Shown in pieces: positions 31,184-40,751 of a DNA stretch of 64,000 nt; the first letter of the stretch is position 1; every line of letters begins with the position of its first letter. The notes beneath the pieces are model-generated. The model worked only from the letters and a program-made list of their open reading frames with translations, was not told the DNA's origin and did not search any database. The DNA is taken from the NCBI GenBank assembly GCA_009926065.1, contig RFPP01000006.1, forward strand, positions 1 through 64,000, in the 5' to 3' direction. This DNA comes from Flavobacteriaceae bacterium (lineage in GTDB: Bacteria; Bacteroidota; Bacteroidia; Flavobacteriales; Flavobacteriaceae). Both the position numbers and the translations under genes were made by a program.

Positions 31184-31208
31184 ACCGCTAGATTAGCGGT
31201 TTTTTTTT
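31184..31208 (+). terminator. Rho-independent terminator after ychF
   Basis: ACCGCTAGATTAGCGGTTTTTTTTT. Confidence 0.9.
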
Positions 31209-31210
31209 AA

Positions 31211-31352
31211 GAGCCTGTTTCCAGCTATCCATTACAAGATTTTTTAATAAAATGTTGTTTTCTAACCAAAAATGGAGCTTCCTTTGGTCGCTCATTAAAA
31301 CTAAGAAAAAATACATTTTCTCAAAAAAATGCTATCCATTTCTATCTGGGGC
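31211..31352. repeat. Dispersed palindromic intergenic element, copy B2
   Basis: Ends GAGCCTGTTTCCAGCTATCC...GCTATCCATTTCTATCTGGGGC; internal foldback AAAATGTTGTTTTCT / AGAAAAAATACATTTT with GAGC/GCTC near the apex. Confidence 0.6.
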
Positions 31353-31553
31353 AAAATATCGTTTTATATTATTTATTTCGTTTATAAATCTAAAATCTGA
31401 GATCTTAAATTATAAATAAAATTGTCAATATCATTCTTAATAACTTTGAAAAAAATAATTTTAAAACTAAGCGAATATAACTAAATTAGCACTCTGTTGG
31501 TCTGAAATTAATATAATACCAAACAAATAGCAGTAAAATCCATATTAATTAAA

Positions 31554-33416
31554 ATGTTAGAACAAAATCAATATACCGAAGACAATATACGCTCCCTCGA
31601 TTGGAAAGAACATATCCGAATGCGACCAGGAATGTATATTGGAAAACTAGGAGATGGCTCCTCTCCTGACGATGGTATTTATATACTTTTAAAAGAAATA
31701 TTAGATAACTGTATCGATGAATTTGTAATGGGAGCCGGCAAAACCATTGAGGTTACCATAAAAGATAAAATAGTAACTGTTCGTGATTATGGTCGTGGAA
31801 TTCCATTGGGAAAAGTAGTTGATGTAGTTTCCAAAATGAATACTGGAGGTAAATACGATTCGCTTGCCTTCAAAAAATCGGTAGGTTTAAATGGTGTTGG
31901 TACTAAAGCTGTAAATGCACTTTCTAATTATTTCCGTGTTGAATCTGTTCGTGATGACAAACAAAAAGCTGCAGAATTTTCGGAAGGAAATCTAGTTTTA
32001 GAAGAAGATATAATTGAAACCACTAAGAGAAAAGGTACCAAAGTAACCTTCACTCCTGATGAAACGATATTTAAAAATTACAAATTCCGAATTGAATATG
32101 TAATTAAAATGGTGAAAAACTACTGTTACCTTAACAACGGTTTGACCATTTTATTCAACGGAGAAAAATACTATTCTGAAAATGGTCTTAAAGATTTATT
32201 GGAGGAAACCATTCACGCCGATGATTTAGAATACCCAATCATACATTTAAAAGGAAATGATATCGAAATTGCGCTTACACACAGTAAAACGCAATACAGC
32301 GAAGAATACCACTCCTTTGTAAACGGTCAAAACACTACTCAAGGAGGAACACATTTAGCGGCCTACAGAGAAGCTATTGTAAAAACAATACGAGAATTTT
32401 ACAACAAAGGGTTTGAAGCTTCCGACGTAAGAAAATCAATCGTAACTGCAATTAGCATCAAAGTAATGGAACCCGTTTTTGAATCACAAACAAAAACTAA
32501 ATTGGGTTCTACTGATATGGGTTCTGAAGCTGGAATGCCATCGGTTCGTACTTTTGTAAATGATTTTGTGAAAACAAATTTGGATAATTATTTACATAAA
32601 AATCCTACCACTGCTGATGCCTTATTACGCAAAATTCTACAAGCAGAACGCGAAAGAAAAGAACTTTCAGGAATTAGAAAATTAGCCACTGATAGAGCAA
32701 AAAAAGCCAATCTTCATAATAAAAAATTAAGAGATTGCAGAGTACATCTTCAAGATACCAAAAACCCTCGAAGTTTAGAAAGTACCCTTTTTATTACCGA
32801 AGGAGATTCGGCTTCTGGATCAATTACTAAATCTAGAGATGTCAATACCCAAGCAGTATTTAGTTTGCGTGGTAAGCCTTTAAATTCCTATGGAATGACT
32901 AAGAAAATCGTTTACGAAAATGAAGAATTCAACTTGCTACAAGCCGCATTGGATATAGAAGATGGATTGGAGCGTTTGCGATATAATAATATTGTAATTG
33001 CAACCGATGCCGATGTGGACGGAATGCACATACGATTATTATTAATTACGTTTTTCCTGCAATTTTTCCCAGAATTAATAAAAGAAGGCCATTTGTATAT
33101 TTTGCAAACTCCCCTTTTTAGAGTAAGAAATAAGAAAGAAACGATATATTGCTATTCAGACGATGAGCGAAAAGAAGCCATTGAGAAGTTAAAACCCAAA
33201 CCTGAAATCACTCGATTTAAAGGATTGGGAGAAATTTCACCTGATGAATTTAAAAATTTCATTGGAGAATCCATTCGTTTGGACCCAATTATGATGGATA
33301 AAGCCACATCAATTGAGCAATTATTATCCTTCTATATGGGTAAAAATACCCCTGACCGCCAAGATTTTATTATTAAAAACTTGAAAGTCGATTTAAATGT
33401 TGTCGAAGCAATTTAG
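31554..33416 (+). CDS. parE: DNA topoisomerase IV subunit B (type IIA topoisomerase)
   Basis: [48 protein letters not shown]. Confidence 0.95.
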   Translation: MLEQNQYTEDNIRSLDWKEHIRMRPGMYIGKLGDGSSPDDGIYILLKEILDNCIDEFVMGAGKTIEVTIKDKIVTVRDYGRGIPLGKVVDVVSKMNTGGKYDSLAFKKSVGLNGVGTKAVNALSNYFRVESVRDDKQKAAEFSEGNLVLEEDIIETTKRKGTKVTFTPDETIFKNYKFRIEYVIKMVKNYCYLNNGLTILFNGEKYYSENGLKDLLEETIHADDLEYPIIHLKGNDIEIALTHSKTQYSEEYHSFVNGQNTTQGGTHLAAYREAIVKTIREFYNKGFEASDVRKSIVTAISIKVMEPVFESQTKTKLGSTDMGSEAGMPSVRTFVNDFVKTNLDNYLHKNPTTADALLRKILQAERERKELSGIRKLATDRAKKANLHNKKLRDCRVHLQDTKNPRSLESTLFITEGDSASGSITKSRDVNTQAVFSLRGKPLNSYGMTKKIVYENEEFNLLQAALDIEDGLERLRYNNIVIATDADVDGMHIRLLLITFFLQFFPELIKEGHLYILQTPLFRVRNKKETIYCYSDDERKEAIEKLKPKPEITRFKGLGEISPDEFKNFIGESIRLDPIMMDKATSIEQLLSFYMGKNTPDRQDFIIKNLKVDLNVVEAI

Positions 33417-33439
33417 TATAAAAGAGTCAATAAAAATTA

Positions 33440-36106
33440 ATGGACGAAGAAGAAGAAAATATTTTTCCATACGAGGAAAAACAATCTAAACCATCAGACG
33501 AGAAGCATTTTTATGAAAATGAAGAAGATGCCAATGATACCATTACCAAAGTTACAGGAATGTACAAAGATTGGTTTTTGGATTATGCTTCCTATGTAAT
33601 TTTAGAACGTGCTGTTCCTGCAATTGAGGATGGTTTTAAACCAGTTCAACGTCGTATCATGCACTCTTTGAAAGAGTTAGACGACGGTAGGTTTAATAAA
33701 GTTGCCAATGTAGTAGGTCACACTATGCAATACCATCCACATGGTGATCAAAGTATTGCAGATGCAATGGTTCAAATAGGTCAAAGAGATTTATTAATAG
33801 ATTGTCAAGGAAACTGGGGTAATATTTTAACTGGTGACAGTGCAGCTGCGTCAAGATATATCGAGGCACGGTTGTCAAAATTTGCTCTAGAAGTTTTGTA
33901 TTCTCCAAAAATTACTGATTGGGGGGTTTCTTATGATGGTCGTCGAGCGGAACCAATTAACTTACCAGTTAAATTCCCTCTCTTATTAGCTTCTGGAGCC
34001 GAAGGTATTGCCGTAGGTTTATCTACGAAAGTACTACCACATAATTTTAATGAATTAATAGACGCTTCTATAAAAATATTAAAAGGAAAACCATTCCAAT
34101 TATTTCCTGATTTTCAAACTGCAGGAATTGCGGATGTTTCAAACTATAATGATGGAATGCGCGGCGGAAGAGTTCGAGTTCGTGCTAAAATTAGTCAATT
34201 AGACAAAAGCACTTTGGTGATTACCCAAATTCCATTTTTTACTAATACTACTACATTAATTGATAGTATTTTGAAAGCTAATGAAAAAGGTAAAATCAAA
34301 ATTAAAAAAATTGAAGACAATACCGCCGCAGAAGTTGAAATCTTAATTCATTTATTTCCAGGTGTTTCACCAGATAAAACCATCGATGCCTTATTTGCCT
34401 TCACGGCCTGCGAAACTTCTGTTTCTCCTTTAGGGTGCGTTATAGAAAACAATAGTCCGTTGTTCATTGGTGTTTCTGATATGCTTAAAATTTCAACCAA
34501 CAGAACAGTTAGTTTGTTAAAAAGTGAATTAGAAATTCAATTGTCAGAATTAGAAGAACAATGGCACTTTGCTTCTTTAGAACGTATTTTTATTGAACAA
34601 AAAGTATATCGTTTAATTGAGGAAGAAGACACCAAAGAAGGTGTAATTAATGCAATAGATGAAGGTTTAAAACCTCATATAAAACATTTAAAGAGAGCGA
34701 TTACAGAAGACGATATTTTACGACTCACGGAAATTCGAATCATGAGAATTTCAAAATTTGATAGCAATAAAGCCCAAGATAAAATTGAAGCTCTTGAAGG
34801 TGACATCGAACAAGTGAAATTCGACTTGGACAACCTAATCGATTTTGCAATAGCATATTTTACTCGATTGAAAGAAAAATATGGTAAAGGTCGTGAACGA
34901 CAAACCGAGCTAAGAATTTTTGATGATATTGAAGCTACTAAAGTAGTTTTAAGAAATACCAAATTGTACGTAAACAGAGAAGAAGGATTTGTAGGAACGA
35001 GTCTTAAAAAAGACGAATATGTAGCCGATTGCTCTGATATTGATGATATTATCGTTTTTCTCAGAGATGGAAAAATGATGGTTACCAAAGTTGATGCAAA
35101 AACTTTTGTAGGTAAAGACATCATTCACGTAGCTATTTTTGATAAAAGTGATAAACGTACCATTTACAATATGATTTATCGAGATGGTAAAAACGGTCCT
35201 TCCTACATAAAAAGATTTAATGTATCTGGAGTAACTAGAGACAAATTTTATGATTTAACAAATGAAAAACCAGGATCGCAAGTGCTTTATTTCTCTTGTA
35301 ATCCAAATGGTGAAGCTGAAGTAATAACAGTTTTACTTCGCCAAGTAGGAAGTATAAAGAAACTGAAATTCGATATTGATTTTGCTAAATTGGCCATAAA
35401 AGGTCGTTCTTCAAAAGGTAATATCGTAACTAAATATCCTATTAAAAAAGTTGAACTTAAAGAAAAAGGAATTTCAACTTTATTACCTCGTAAAATATGG
35501 TTTGACGACACCGTTCAAAGACTAAATGTAGATGCTCGAGGAGAATTGTTAGGAGAATTTAGACCTAATGATAAGATTCTAATTATTAATCAATCTGGTA
35601 AATTAAAAGTTATCACCCCTGAATTAACAACCCACTTTGATGAAGATATGGTTGTGTTAGAAAAATGGATTCCTAAAAAACCAATATCAGCAATTTATTA
35701 TGATGGTGAAAAAGAACGTTATTTTGTAAAACGATTCTTAGTGGAATTTGAAAACAAAGAAGAATCATTCATAACAGAACACCCAAATTCTCAATTAGAA
35801 ATTGTTTCTACCGATTACCGACCAGTTGCAGAATTAATGTTTAATAAAATAAAAGGAGTTCAAAAAGATAACTTAATTGTTGATATTGAAGCATTTATAG
35901 CAGTAAAAGGATTTAAAGCATTAGGTAACCAATTAACAACCGACAAGGTAAAACAAGTTAGCTTGCTTGAGCCACTGCCCTTTGAAATTCCTGAGGAAGT
36001 AATTCCTGAAGAAATTGAAGTTGAAGTAAATGAAGATTTTGATAATACGGATTTTGATGATTCCGATATTCAACTAGATGAAGACGGACAAATAACATTA
36101 TTTTAA
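33440..36106 (+). CDS. parC: DNA gyrase/topoisomerase IV subunit A
   Basis: YASYVILERAVPAIEDGFKPVQRRIMHS, YHPHGDQSI, AASRYIEARLS. Confidence 0.95.
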   Translation: MDEEEENIFPYEEKQSKPSDEKHFYENEEDANDTITKVTGMYKDWFLDYASYVILERAVPAIEDGFKPVQRRIMHSLKELDDGRFNKVANVVGHTMQYHPHGDQSIADAMVQIGQRDLLIDCQGNWGNILTGDSAAASRYIEARLSKFALEVLYSPKITDWGVSYDGRRAEPINLPVKFPLLLASGAEGIAVGLSTKVLPHNFNELIDASIKILKGKPFQLFPDFQTAGIADVSNYNDGMRGGRVRVRAKISQLDKSTLVITQIPFFTNTTTLIDSILKANEKGKIKIKKIEDNTAAEVEILIHLFPGVSPDKTIDALFAFTACETSVSPLGCVIENNSPLFIGVSDMLKISTNRTVSLLKSELEIQLSELEEQWHFASLERIFIEQKVYRLIEEEDTKEGVINAIDEGLKPHIKHLKRAITEDDILRLTEIRIMRISKFDSNKAQDKIEALEGDIEQVKFDLDNLIDFAIAYFTRLKEKYGKGRERQTELRIFDDIEATKVVLRNTKLYVNREEGFVGTSLKKDEYVADCSDIDDIIVFLRDGKMMVTKVDAKTFVGKDIIHVAIFDKSDKRTIYNMIYRDGKNGPSYIKRFNVSGVTRDKFYDLTNEKPGSQVLYFSCNPNGEAEVITVLLRQVGSIKKLKFDIDFAKLAIKGRSSKGNIVTKYPIKKVELKEKGISTLLPRKIWFDDTVQRLNVDARGELLGEFRPNDKILIINQSGKLKVITPELTTHFDEDMVVLEKWIPKKPISAIYYDGEKERYFVKRFLVEFENKEESFITEHPNSQLEIVSTDYRPVAELMFNKIKGVQKDNLIVDIEAFIAVKGFKALGNQLTTDKVKQVSLLEPLPFEIPEEVIPEEIEVEVNEDFDNTDFDDSDIQLDEDGQITLF

Positions 36107-36176
36107 TTGTAATTATTTCATTTTAATAATAAAAAACACAATACAAATTATTTTGCAAAATGGACTTTTAAAAAGT

Positions 36177-36184
36177 AATTTTGC
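36177..36184 (+). promoter_or_regulatory. Candidate Bacteroidota -7 box (TAATTTTG) for purL
   Basis: Matches TAnnTTTG; an upstream TTG lies at about 36152. Confidence 0.5.
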
Positions 36185-36208
36185 ACAACACAACAACAAA
36201 ACAATAAA

Positions 36209-39200
36209 ATGATTCACTTTTTCGAAAACGAAACCAATACGGTTTTTGCTGTTCAATCGCAAAAAGAATTTTCTGCAGAAGACATTTCAAAATTAAACTG
36301 GCTTTTTGGTAACTCAATTAAAATAGATAAATCCGTTCTAAATACTCTTGGAACGGATTTTTTTATTGGCCCTCGAGCTACAATGATTACTCCTTGGAGC
36401 ACCAATGCCGTAGAGATTACTCAAAATATGGGAATCTCAGGGATCGTTAGAATTGAAGAATTTTTCAAAGTAAATTCCGATTTTACCGATTTTGATCCGA
36501 TGCTTTCGCAAAAATACCAAGAGCTAAATCAAACTATTTTCAACATCAATATCGAACCAGAAGCGATTTTAGAAATTGATGATATTGGGACCTATAATCA
36601 AAGTGAAGGTTTAGCTTTAAGCGATGAAGAAGTAGATTATTTGAATAAATTATCAACTAAAATAGGAAGAAAATTAACCGATTCTGAAGTGTTTGGTTTT
36701 TCTCAAGCTAATTCAGAACACTGTCGTCATAAAATTTTCAATGGTACTTTTGTAATTGACGGAGTTGAAATGCCCACTTCCCTATTCAAATTAATAAAGA
36801 AAACATCAGCAGAAAATCCGAACGATATTGTTTCCGCTTATAAAGATAATGTTGCTTTTATAAAAGGACCAAAAGTGCAACAATTTGCACCTAAAAGCCC
36901 TGAAAAAGCAGATTTCTATGAAACCAAAGATTTTGATTCTGTTCTTTCGCTTAAAGCAGAAACACATAATTTCCCTACAACTGTAGAACCTTTTAACGGA
37001 GCTGCAACAGGATCGGGTGGAGAAATTCGTGACAGATTAGCCGGTGGTCAAGGCTCAATTCCACTTGCTGGAACGGCGGTTTACATGACTTCTTATTCTA
37101 GATTATCGGAATTGAAACCTTGGGAAAACGTAATGCCAGAAAGAAAATGGCTGTATCAAACTCCAATGGATATTTTGATAAAAGCATCCAATGGAGCTTC
37201 CGATTTTGGAAATAAATTTGGTCAACCTTTAATTTCAGGATCAATTCTTACCTTCGAACACGAAGAAAACAACCGTAAATTAGGTTACGATAAAGTGATC
37301 ATGCAAGCGGGTGGAATTGGTTACGGAAAATTAGACCAAGCCATCAAGCAAAAACCAAAAGCAGGTGACAAAATCGTTATTTTAGGTGGTGATAATTACC
37401 GAATTGGAATGGGTGGAGCGGCAGTTTCATCCGCAGATACAGGCGAATTTAGTTCTGGAATTGAATTGAACGCTATTCAACGATCCAACCCTGAAATGCA
37501 AAAAAGAGCTGCAAATGCTATCCGAGGATTAGTAGAAAGCGATCACAATCCTATCGTTTCTATCCATGACCACGGTGCTGGAGGACACTTGAATTGTCTT
37601 TCAGAATTAATTGAAGAAACGGGCGGATTAATCGATTTAGATAAATTGCCTGTTGGGGATCCGACGCTTTCTGCAAAAGAAATCATTGGAAACGAATCTC
37701 AAGAAAGAATGGGATTGGTGATTGGTCAAAATGACATTGAATTACTTCAAAAAATTGCCGACAGAGAGCGCTCTCCAATGTACCAAGTTGGTGAGGTAAC
37801 CGACAATCATCGTTTTACATTTGAATCAAAAACTACAGGTAAAAAACCAATGGATTTTGCCTTAGAAGATTTTTTTGGAAGTTCTCCGAAAACAATCATG
37901 ACCGATAAAACAGTTACTATAAATTACGCCGATTTAAACTATTCGCAAGAAAAAATAGCAACCTATTTAGAGCAAGTTTTACAATTGGAAGCCGTAGCCT
38001 GTAAAGATTGGTTGACCAATAAAGTAGACCGTTGTGTGGGTGGAAAAGTCGCCAAACAACAATGTGCTGGACCAATTCAATTGCCACTTAATAACTGTGG
38101 CGTTATGGCTTTGGATTACCTTGGAAAAGAAGGGATTGCAACCTCAATTGGGCACGCTCCTATTGCGTCATTAATTGATCCGGTTGCAGGAACTAGAACC
38201 GCAATTGCCGAAGCGTTGTCAAATATTATTTGGGCTCCAATTAAAGACGGGATCAAAGGGATTTCCTTATCTGCCAATTGGATGTGGGCTTGTAAAAACG
38301 AAGGCGAAGACGCGCGTTTATATGCTGCCGTTCAAAGTTGTTCTGATTTTGCTATCGAATTAGGAATTAATATCCCAACAGGGAAAGATTCCCTTTCGAT
38401 GAAACAAAAATATCCAAATGAAGAAGTTATTGCGCCGGGAACGGTAATAATATCGGCAGGTGGAAATTGCACCGATATTAAAAAAGTAGTAGAACCAGTA
38501 TTGCAAATTGGCGGTGGCTCTATTTATTATATCAATTTGTCGCAAGACGATTTTAAATTGGGTGGAACTTCATTTGCTCAAGTTTTAAATACCATTGGAA
38601 CGGAAGTGCCAACCATAAAAGATTCCGATTTTTTCAAAAAAGCATTCAATGTAATTCAAGATGCCATTGTAAACAATCAAATTATTGCTGGACATGATAT
38701 TGGAAGTGGTGGATTGATTATTACTTTATTAGAAATGTGTTTTGCTAATAATAATTTAGGAGCCACAATAGATTCGAGCTCTTTTGAAGAAAAAGATTTA
38801 ATAAAAATTCTATTTGCTGAAAATATCGGAATTGTATTTCAAGCAAAAAATGATGATGAATTGGAAAGCAAATTAAATTCCAATAACATTCCTTTTCATA
38901 AAATAGGAAAAGTAACCAATGAAGCTACTTTAAATTTTGGTCCATTATCATTTGATATACCAAAATACAGAGACATTTGGTATTCAACTTCTTACCTATT
39001 GGATCAAAAACAATCGAAAAACGGAATGGCAAAAGCCCGTTTCGAAAATTATAAAAACCAACCACTAAATTTCACTTTCCCAACACATTTTACAGGAAAA
39101 AAACCCGTAATCGACGCCTCAAAATCACGTCCGAAAGCCGCTATTATTCGTGAAAAAGGAAGTAATTCCGAGCGTGAAATGGCCAACGCGATGTACCTTG

Positions 39201-39874
39201 CTGGCTTTGATGTGAAAGACATACACATGACCGATTTAATTTCGGGAAGAGAAAATCTAGAAGACGTTCAGTTTATTGGCGCTGTAGGTGGATTTTCAAA
39301 TTCTGATGTATTAGGATCGGCAAAAGGTTGGGCTGGAGCATTTTTATACAATGAAAAAGCAAAAACGGCCTTAGCCAATTTCTTCAAAAGAGAAGATACT
39401 TTATCGGTAGGAATTTGCAACGGATGCCAGTTGTTTATGGAGTTGGAAGTCATTAATCCGGAGCATGAAGTACATGGAAAAATGAAGCACAATACTTCCA
39501 GAAAGCACGAAAGTGGCTTTACTTCGGTAATCATTCAAGAAAATAATTCAGTGATGTTATCTACACTTGCGGGAGCTACTTTAGGAGTATGGATTTCGCA
39601 TGGTGAAGGCCGATTCAACCTACCTTTACCAGAGGAAAATTACAATATCGTTTCTAAATATGCTTACGCCGATTACCCTGCAAACCCAAATGGATCCGAT
39701 TATAACACGGCGATGCTATGCGATAAAACAGGCCGCCATTTAGTGATGATGCCGCACATTGAACGCTCGACATTTCAGTGGAATTGGGCCAATTATCCCA
39801 ATGACCGAAACGACGAAGTTTCCCCTTGGCACGAAGCTTTTGTGAATGCGAGAAAATGGATAGAAACTAAGTAA
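36209..39874 (+). CDS. purL: phosphoribosylformylglycinamidine synthase
   Basis: Large single-chain FGAM synthase: SQANSEHCRHKIFNG, ETHNFPTTVEPFNGAATGSGGEIRD, glutaminase GICNGCQL. Confidence 0.97.
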   Translation: MIHFFENETNTVFAVQSQKEFSAEDISKLNWLFGNSIKIDKSVLNTLGTDFFIGPRATMITPWSTNAVEITQNMGISGIVRIEEFFKVNSDFTDFDPMLSQKYQELNQTIFNINIEPEAILEIDDIGTYNQSEGLALSDEEVDYLNKLSTKIGRKLTDSEVFGFSQANSEHCRHKIFNGTFVIDGVEMPTSLFKLIKKTSAENPNDIVSAYKDNVAFIKGPKVQQFAPKSPEKADFYETKDFDSVLSLKAETHNFPTTVEPFNGAATGSGGEIRDRLAGGQGSIPLAGTAVYMTSYSRLSELKPWENVMPERKWLYQTPMDILIKASNGASDFGNKFGQPLISGSILTFEHEENNRKLGYDKVIMQAGGIGYGKLDQAIKQKPKAGDKIVILGGDNYRIGMGGAAVSSADTGEFSSGIELNAIQRSNPEMQKRAANAIRGLVESDHNPIVSIHDHGAGGHLNCLSELIEETGGLIDLDKLPVGDPTLSAKEIIGNESQERMGLVIGQNDIELLQKIADRERSPMYQVGEVTDNHRFTFESKTTGKKPMDFALEDFFGSSPKTIMTDKTVTINYADLNYSQEKIATYLEQVLQLEAVACKDWLTNKVDRCVGGKVAKQQCAGPIQLPLNNCGVMALDYLGKEGIATSIGHAPIASLIDPVAGTRTAIAEALSNIIWAPIKDGIKGISLSANWMWACKNEGEDARLYAAVQSCSDFAIELGINIPTGKDSLSMKQKYPNEEVIAPGTVIISAGGNCTDIKKVVEPVLQIGGGSIYYINLSQDDFKLGGTSFAQVLNTIGTEVPTIKDSDFFKKAFNVIQDAIVNNQIIAGHDIGSGGLIITLLEMCFANNNLGATIDSSSFEEKDLIKILFAENIGIVFQAKNDDELESKLNSNNIPFHKIGKVTNEATLNFGPLSFDIPKYRDIWYSTSYLLDQKQSKNGMAKARFENYKNQPLNFTFPTHFTGKKPVIDASKSRPKAAIIREKGSNSEREMANAMYLAGFDVKDIHMTDLISGRENLEDVQFIGAVGGFSNSDVLGSAKGWAGAFLYNEKAKTALANFFKREDTLSVGICNGCQLFMELEVINPEHEVHGKMKHNTSRKHESGFTSVIIQENNSVMLSTLAGATLGVWISHGEGRFNLPLPEENYNIVSKYAYADYPANPNGSDYNTAMLCDKTGRHLVMMPHIERSTFQWNWANYPNDRNDEVSPWHEAFVNARKWIETK

Positions 39875-39895
39875 AGTAGTACCTTTTTTTTATTT

Positions 39896-40036
39896 GGGCG
39901 CGCCCTCGTTTACCTCATTTCAAGGAAAAAAGTAATCTCCAGTTAAACTCGGTCGGGCTATTCGCTGCAATCCACAAAATTGCTAAGTTGTTCCAACTTG
40001 CAATAATGTGGGATTTCCCCTGTTATCCCTCGCGCG
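39896..40036. repeat. Dispersed palindromic intergenic element, copy A2
   Basis: Exact 25-nt core shared with 10905-10929 at 39942-39966; strong hairpin 39969-40015 (AATCCACAaaATTGCtAAGTTG-ttc-CAACTTGCAATaaTGTGGGATT). Confidence 0.85.
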
Positions 40037-40051
40037 AAACTTGATTTAGTA

Positions 40052-40633
40052 TTACCTCAAAGAATCTTTTCTTCTAATATAGTTGTGTAAGAAATCTCCT
40101 TTCGGTTTTCCTAAATCAAATGAGCTCCATTTGGTTAAAAATCGGGTGCTAGTTCTGGCTTCGTCTTTGTCCCAATTTTCATATTCTATTCGGTACACTG
40201 CAGAGTACAATTCGGCACGCCCTACTCCATGATAACAGTGAATTAATACCGGATAATTAGCTGGATTGTCCATAATTTTATAAAACAAAACTAGATTTTC
40301 TTTCGTAGGTACTTGATCGGAACCGTCATTAAAATAATTTAATCCTATTATTTTTGCAACAGCACTTTTCTCAGCTTCTAATTCAGCAGCATCTTCAGGA
40401 TTATTTACGTCGTCGCCGGTTCCCGGGAATCGCAAATCAACAATAGACTTGATTTTATATTTTTTTACGTAGGTTTCTAACTCATCGGGAGGAATAACCC
40501 CCGATTTATAAACTTTTCCTTCAGAAATTGTTTCAAAATTATGGTTGATATTCATATCGTATACATATTTACCTCCAAATAGAAGCGCCAATACCAATAA
40601 TAAAATTCCAATAATTTTGAGCTGTTTTTTCAT
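40052..40633 (-). CDS. membrane-anchored dual-specificity/tyrosine phosphatase-like protein
   Basis: N-terminal TM; CX5R active-site HCYHGVGR. Confidence 0.82.
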   Translation of the reverse strand: MKKQLKIIGILLLVLALLFGGKYVYDMNINHNFETISEGKVYKSGVIPPDELETYVKKYKIKSIVDLRFPGTGDDVNNPEDAAELEAEKSAVAKIIGLNYFNDGSDQVPTKENLVLFYKIMDNPANYPVLIHCYHGVGRAELYSAVYRIEYENWDKDEARTSTRFLTKWSSFDLGKPKGDFLHNYIRRKDSLR

Positions 40634-40751
40634 AATGTAAAATTAAAAACTATATGGTATAATTATGTTAATTTTTATTAAATATATTAATAAATTATTG
40701 AAAGTGTAAATTTTTCATTAATTTGGCTAGGTTAAAAAAAATCTATTTATA

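Noticed and set aside
31353-31553. Possible riboswitch or leader peptide upstream of parE
   Set aside because: After removing the palindromic element the remaining sequence is AT-rich without a recognisable aptamer pattern or short ORF.
34675-35124. 149-aa minus-strand ORF inside parC
   Set aside because: Lies entirely antisense to a clearly coding topoisomerase gene; serine-rich translation is a typical shadow ORF in AT-rich Bacteroidota genes. Other antisense ORFs (e.g. 1801-2076, 24507-24788, 44654-45062, 46239-46496) were rejected for the same reason.
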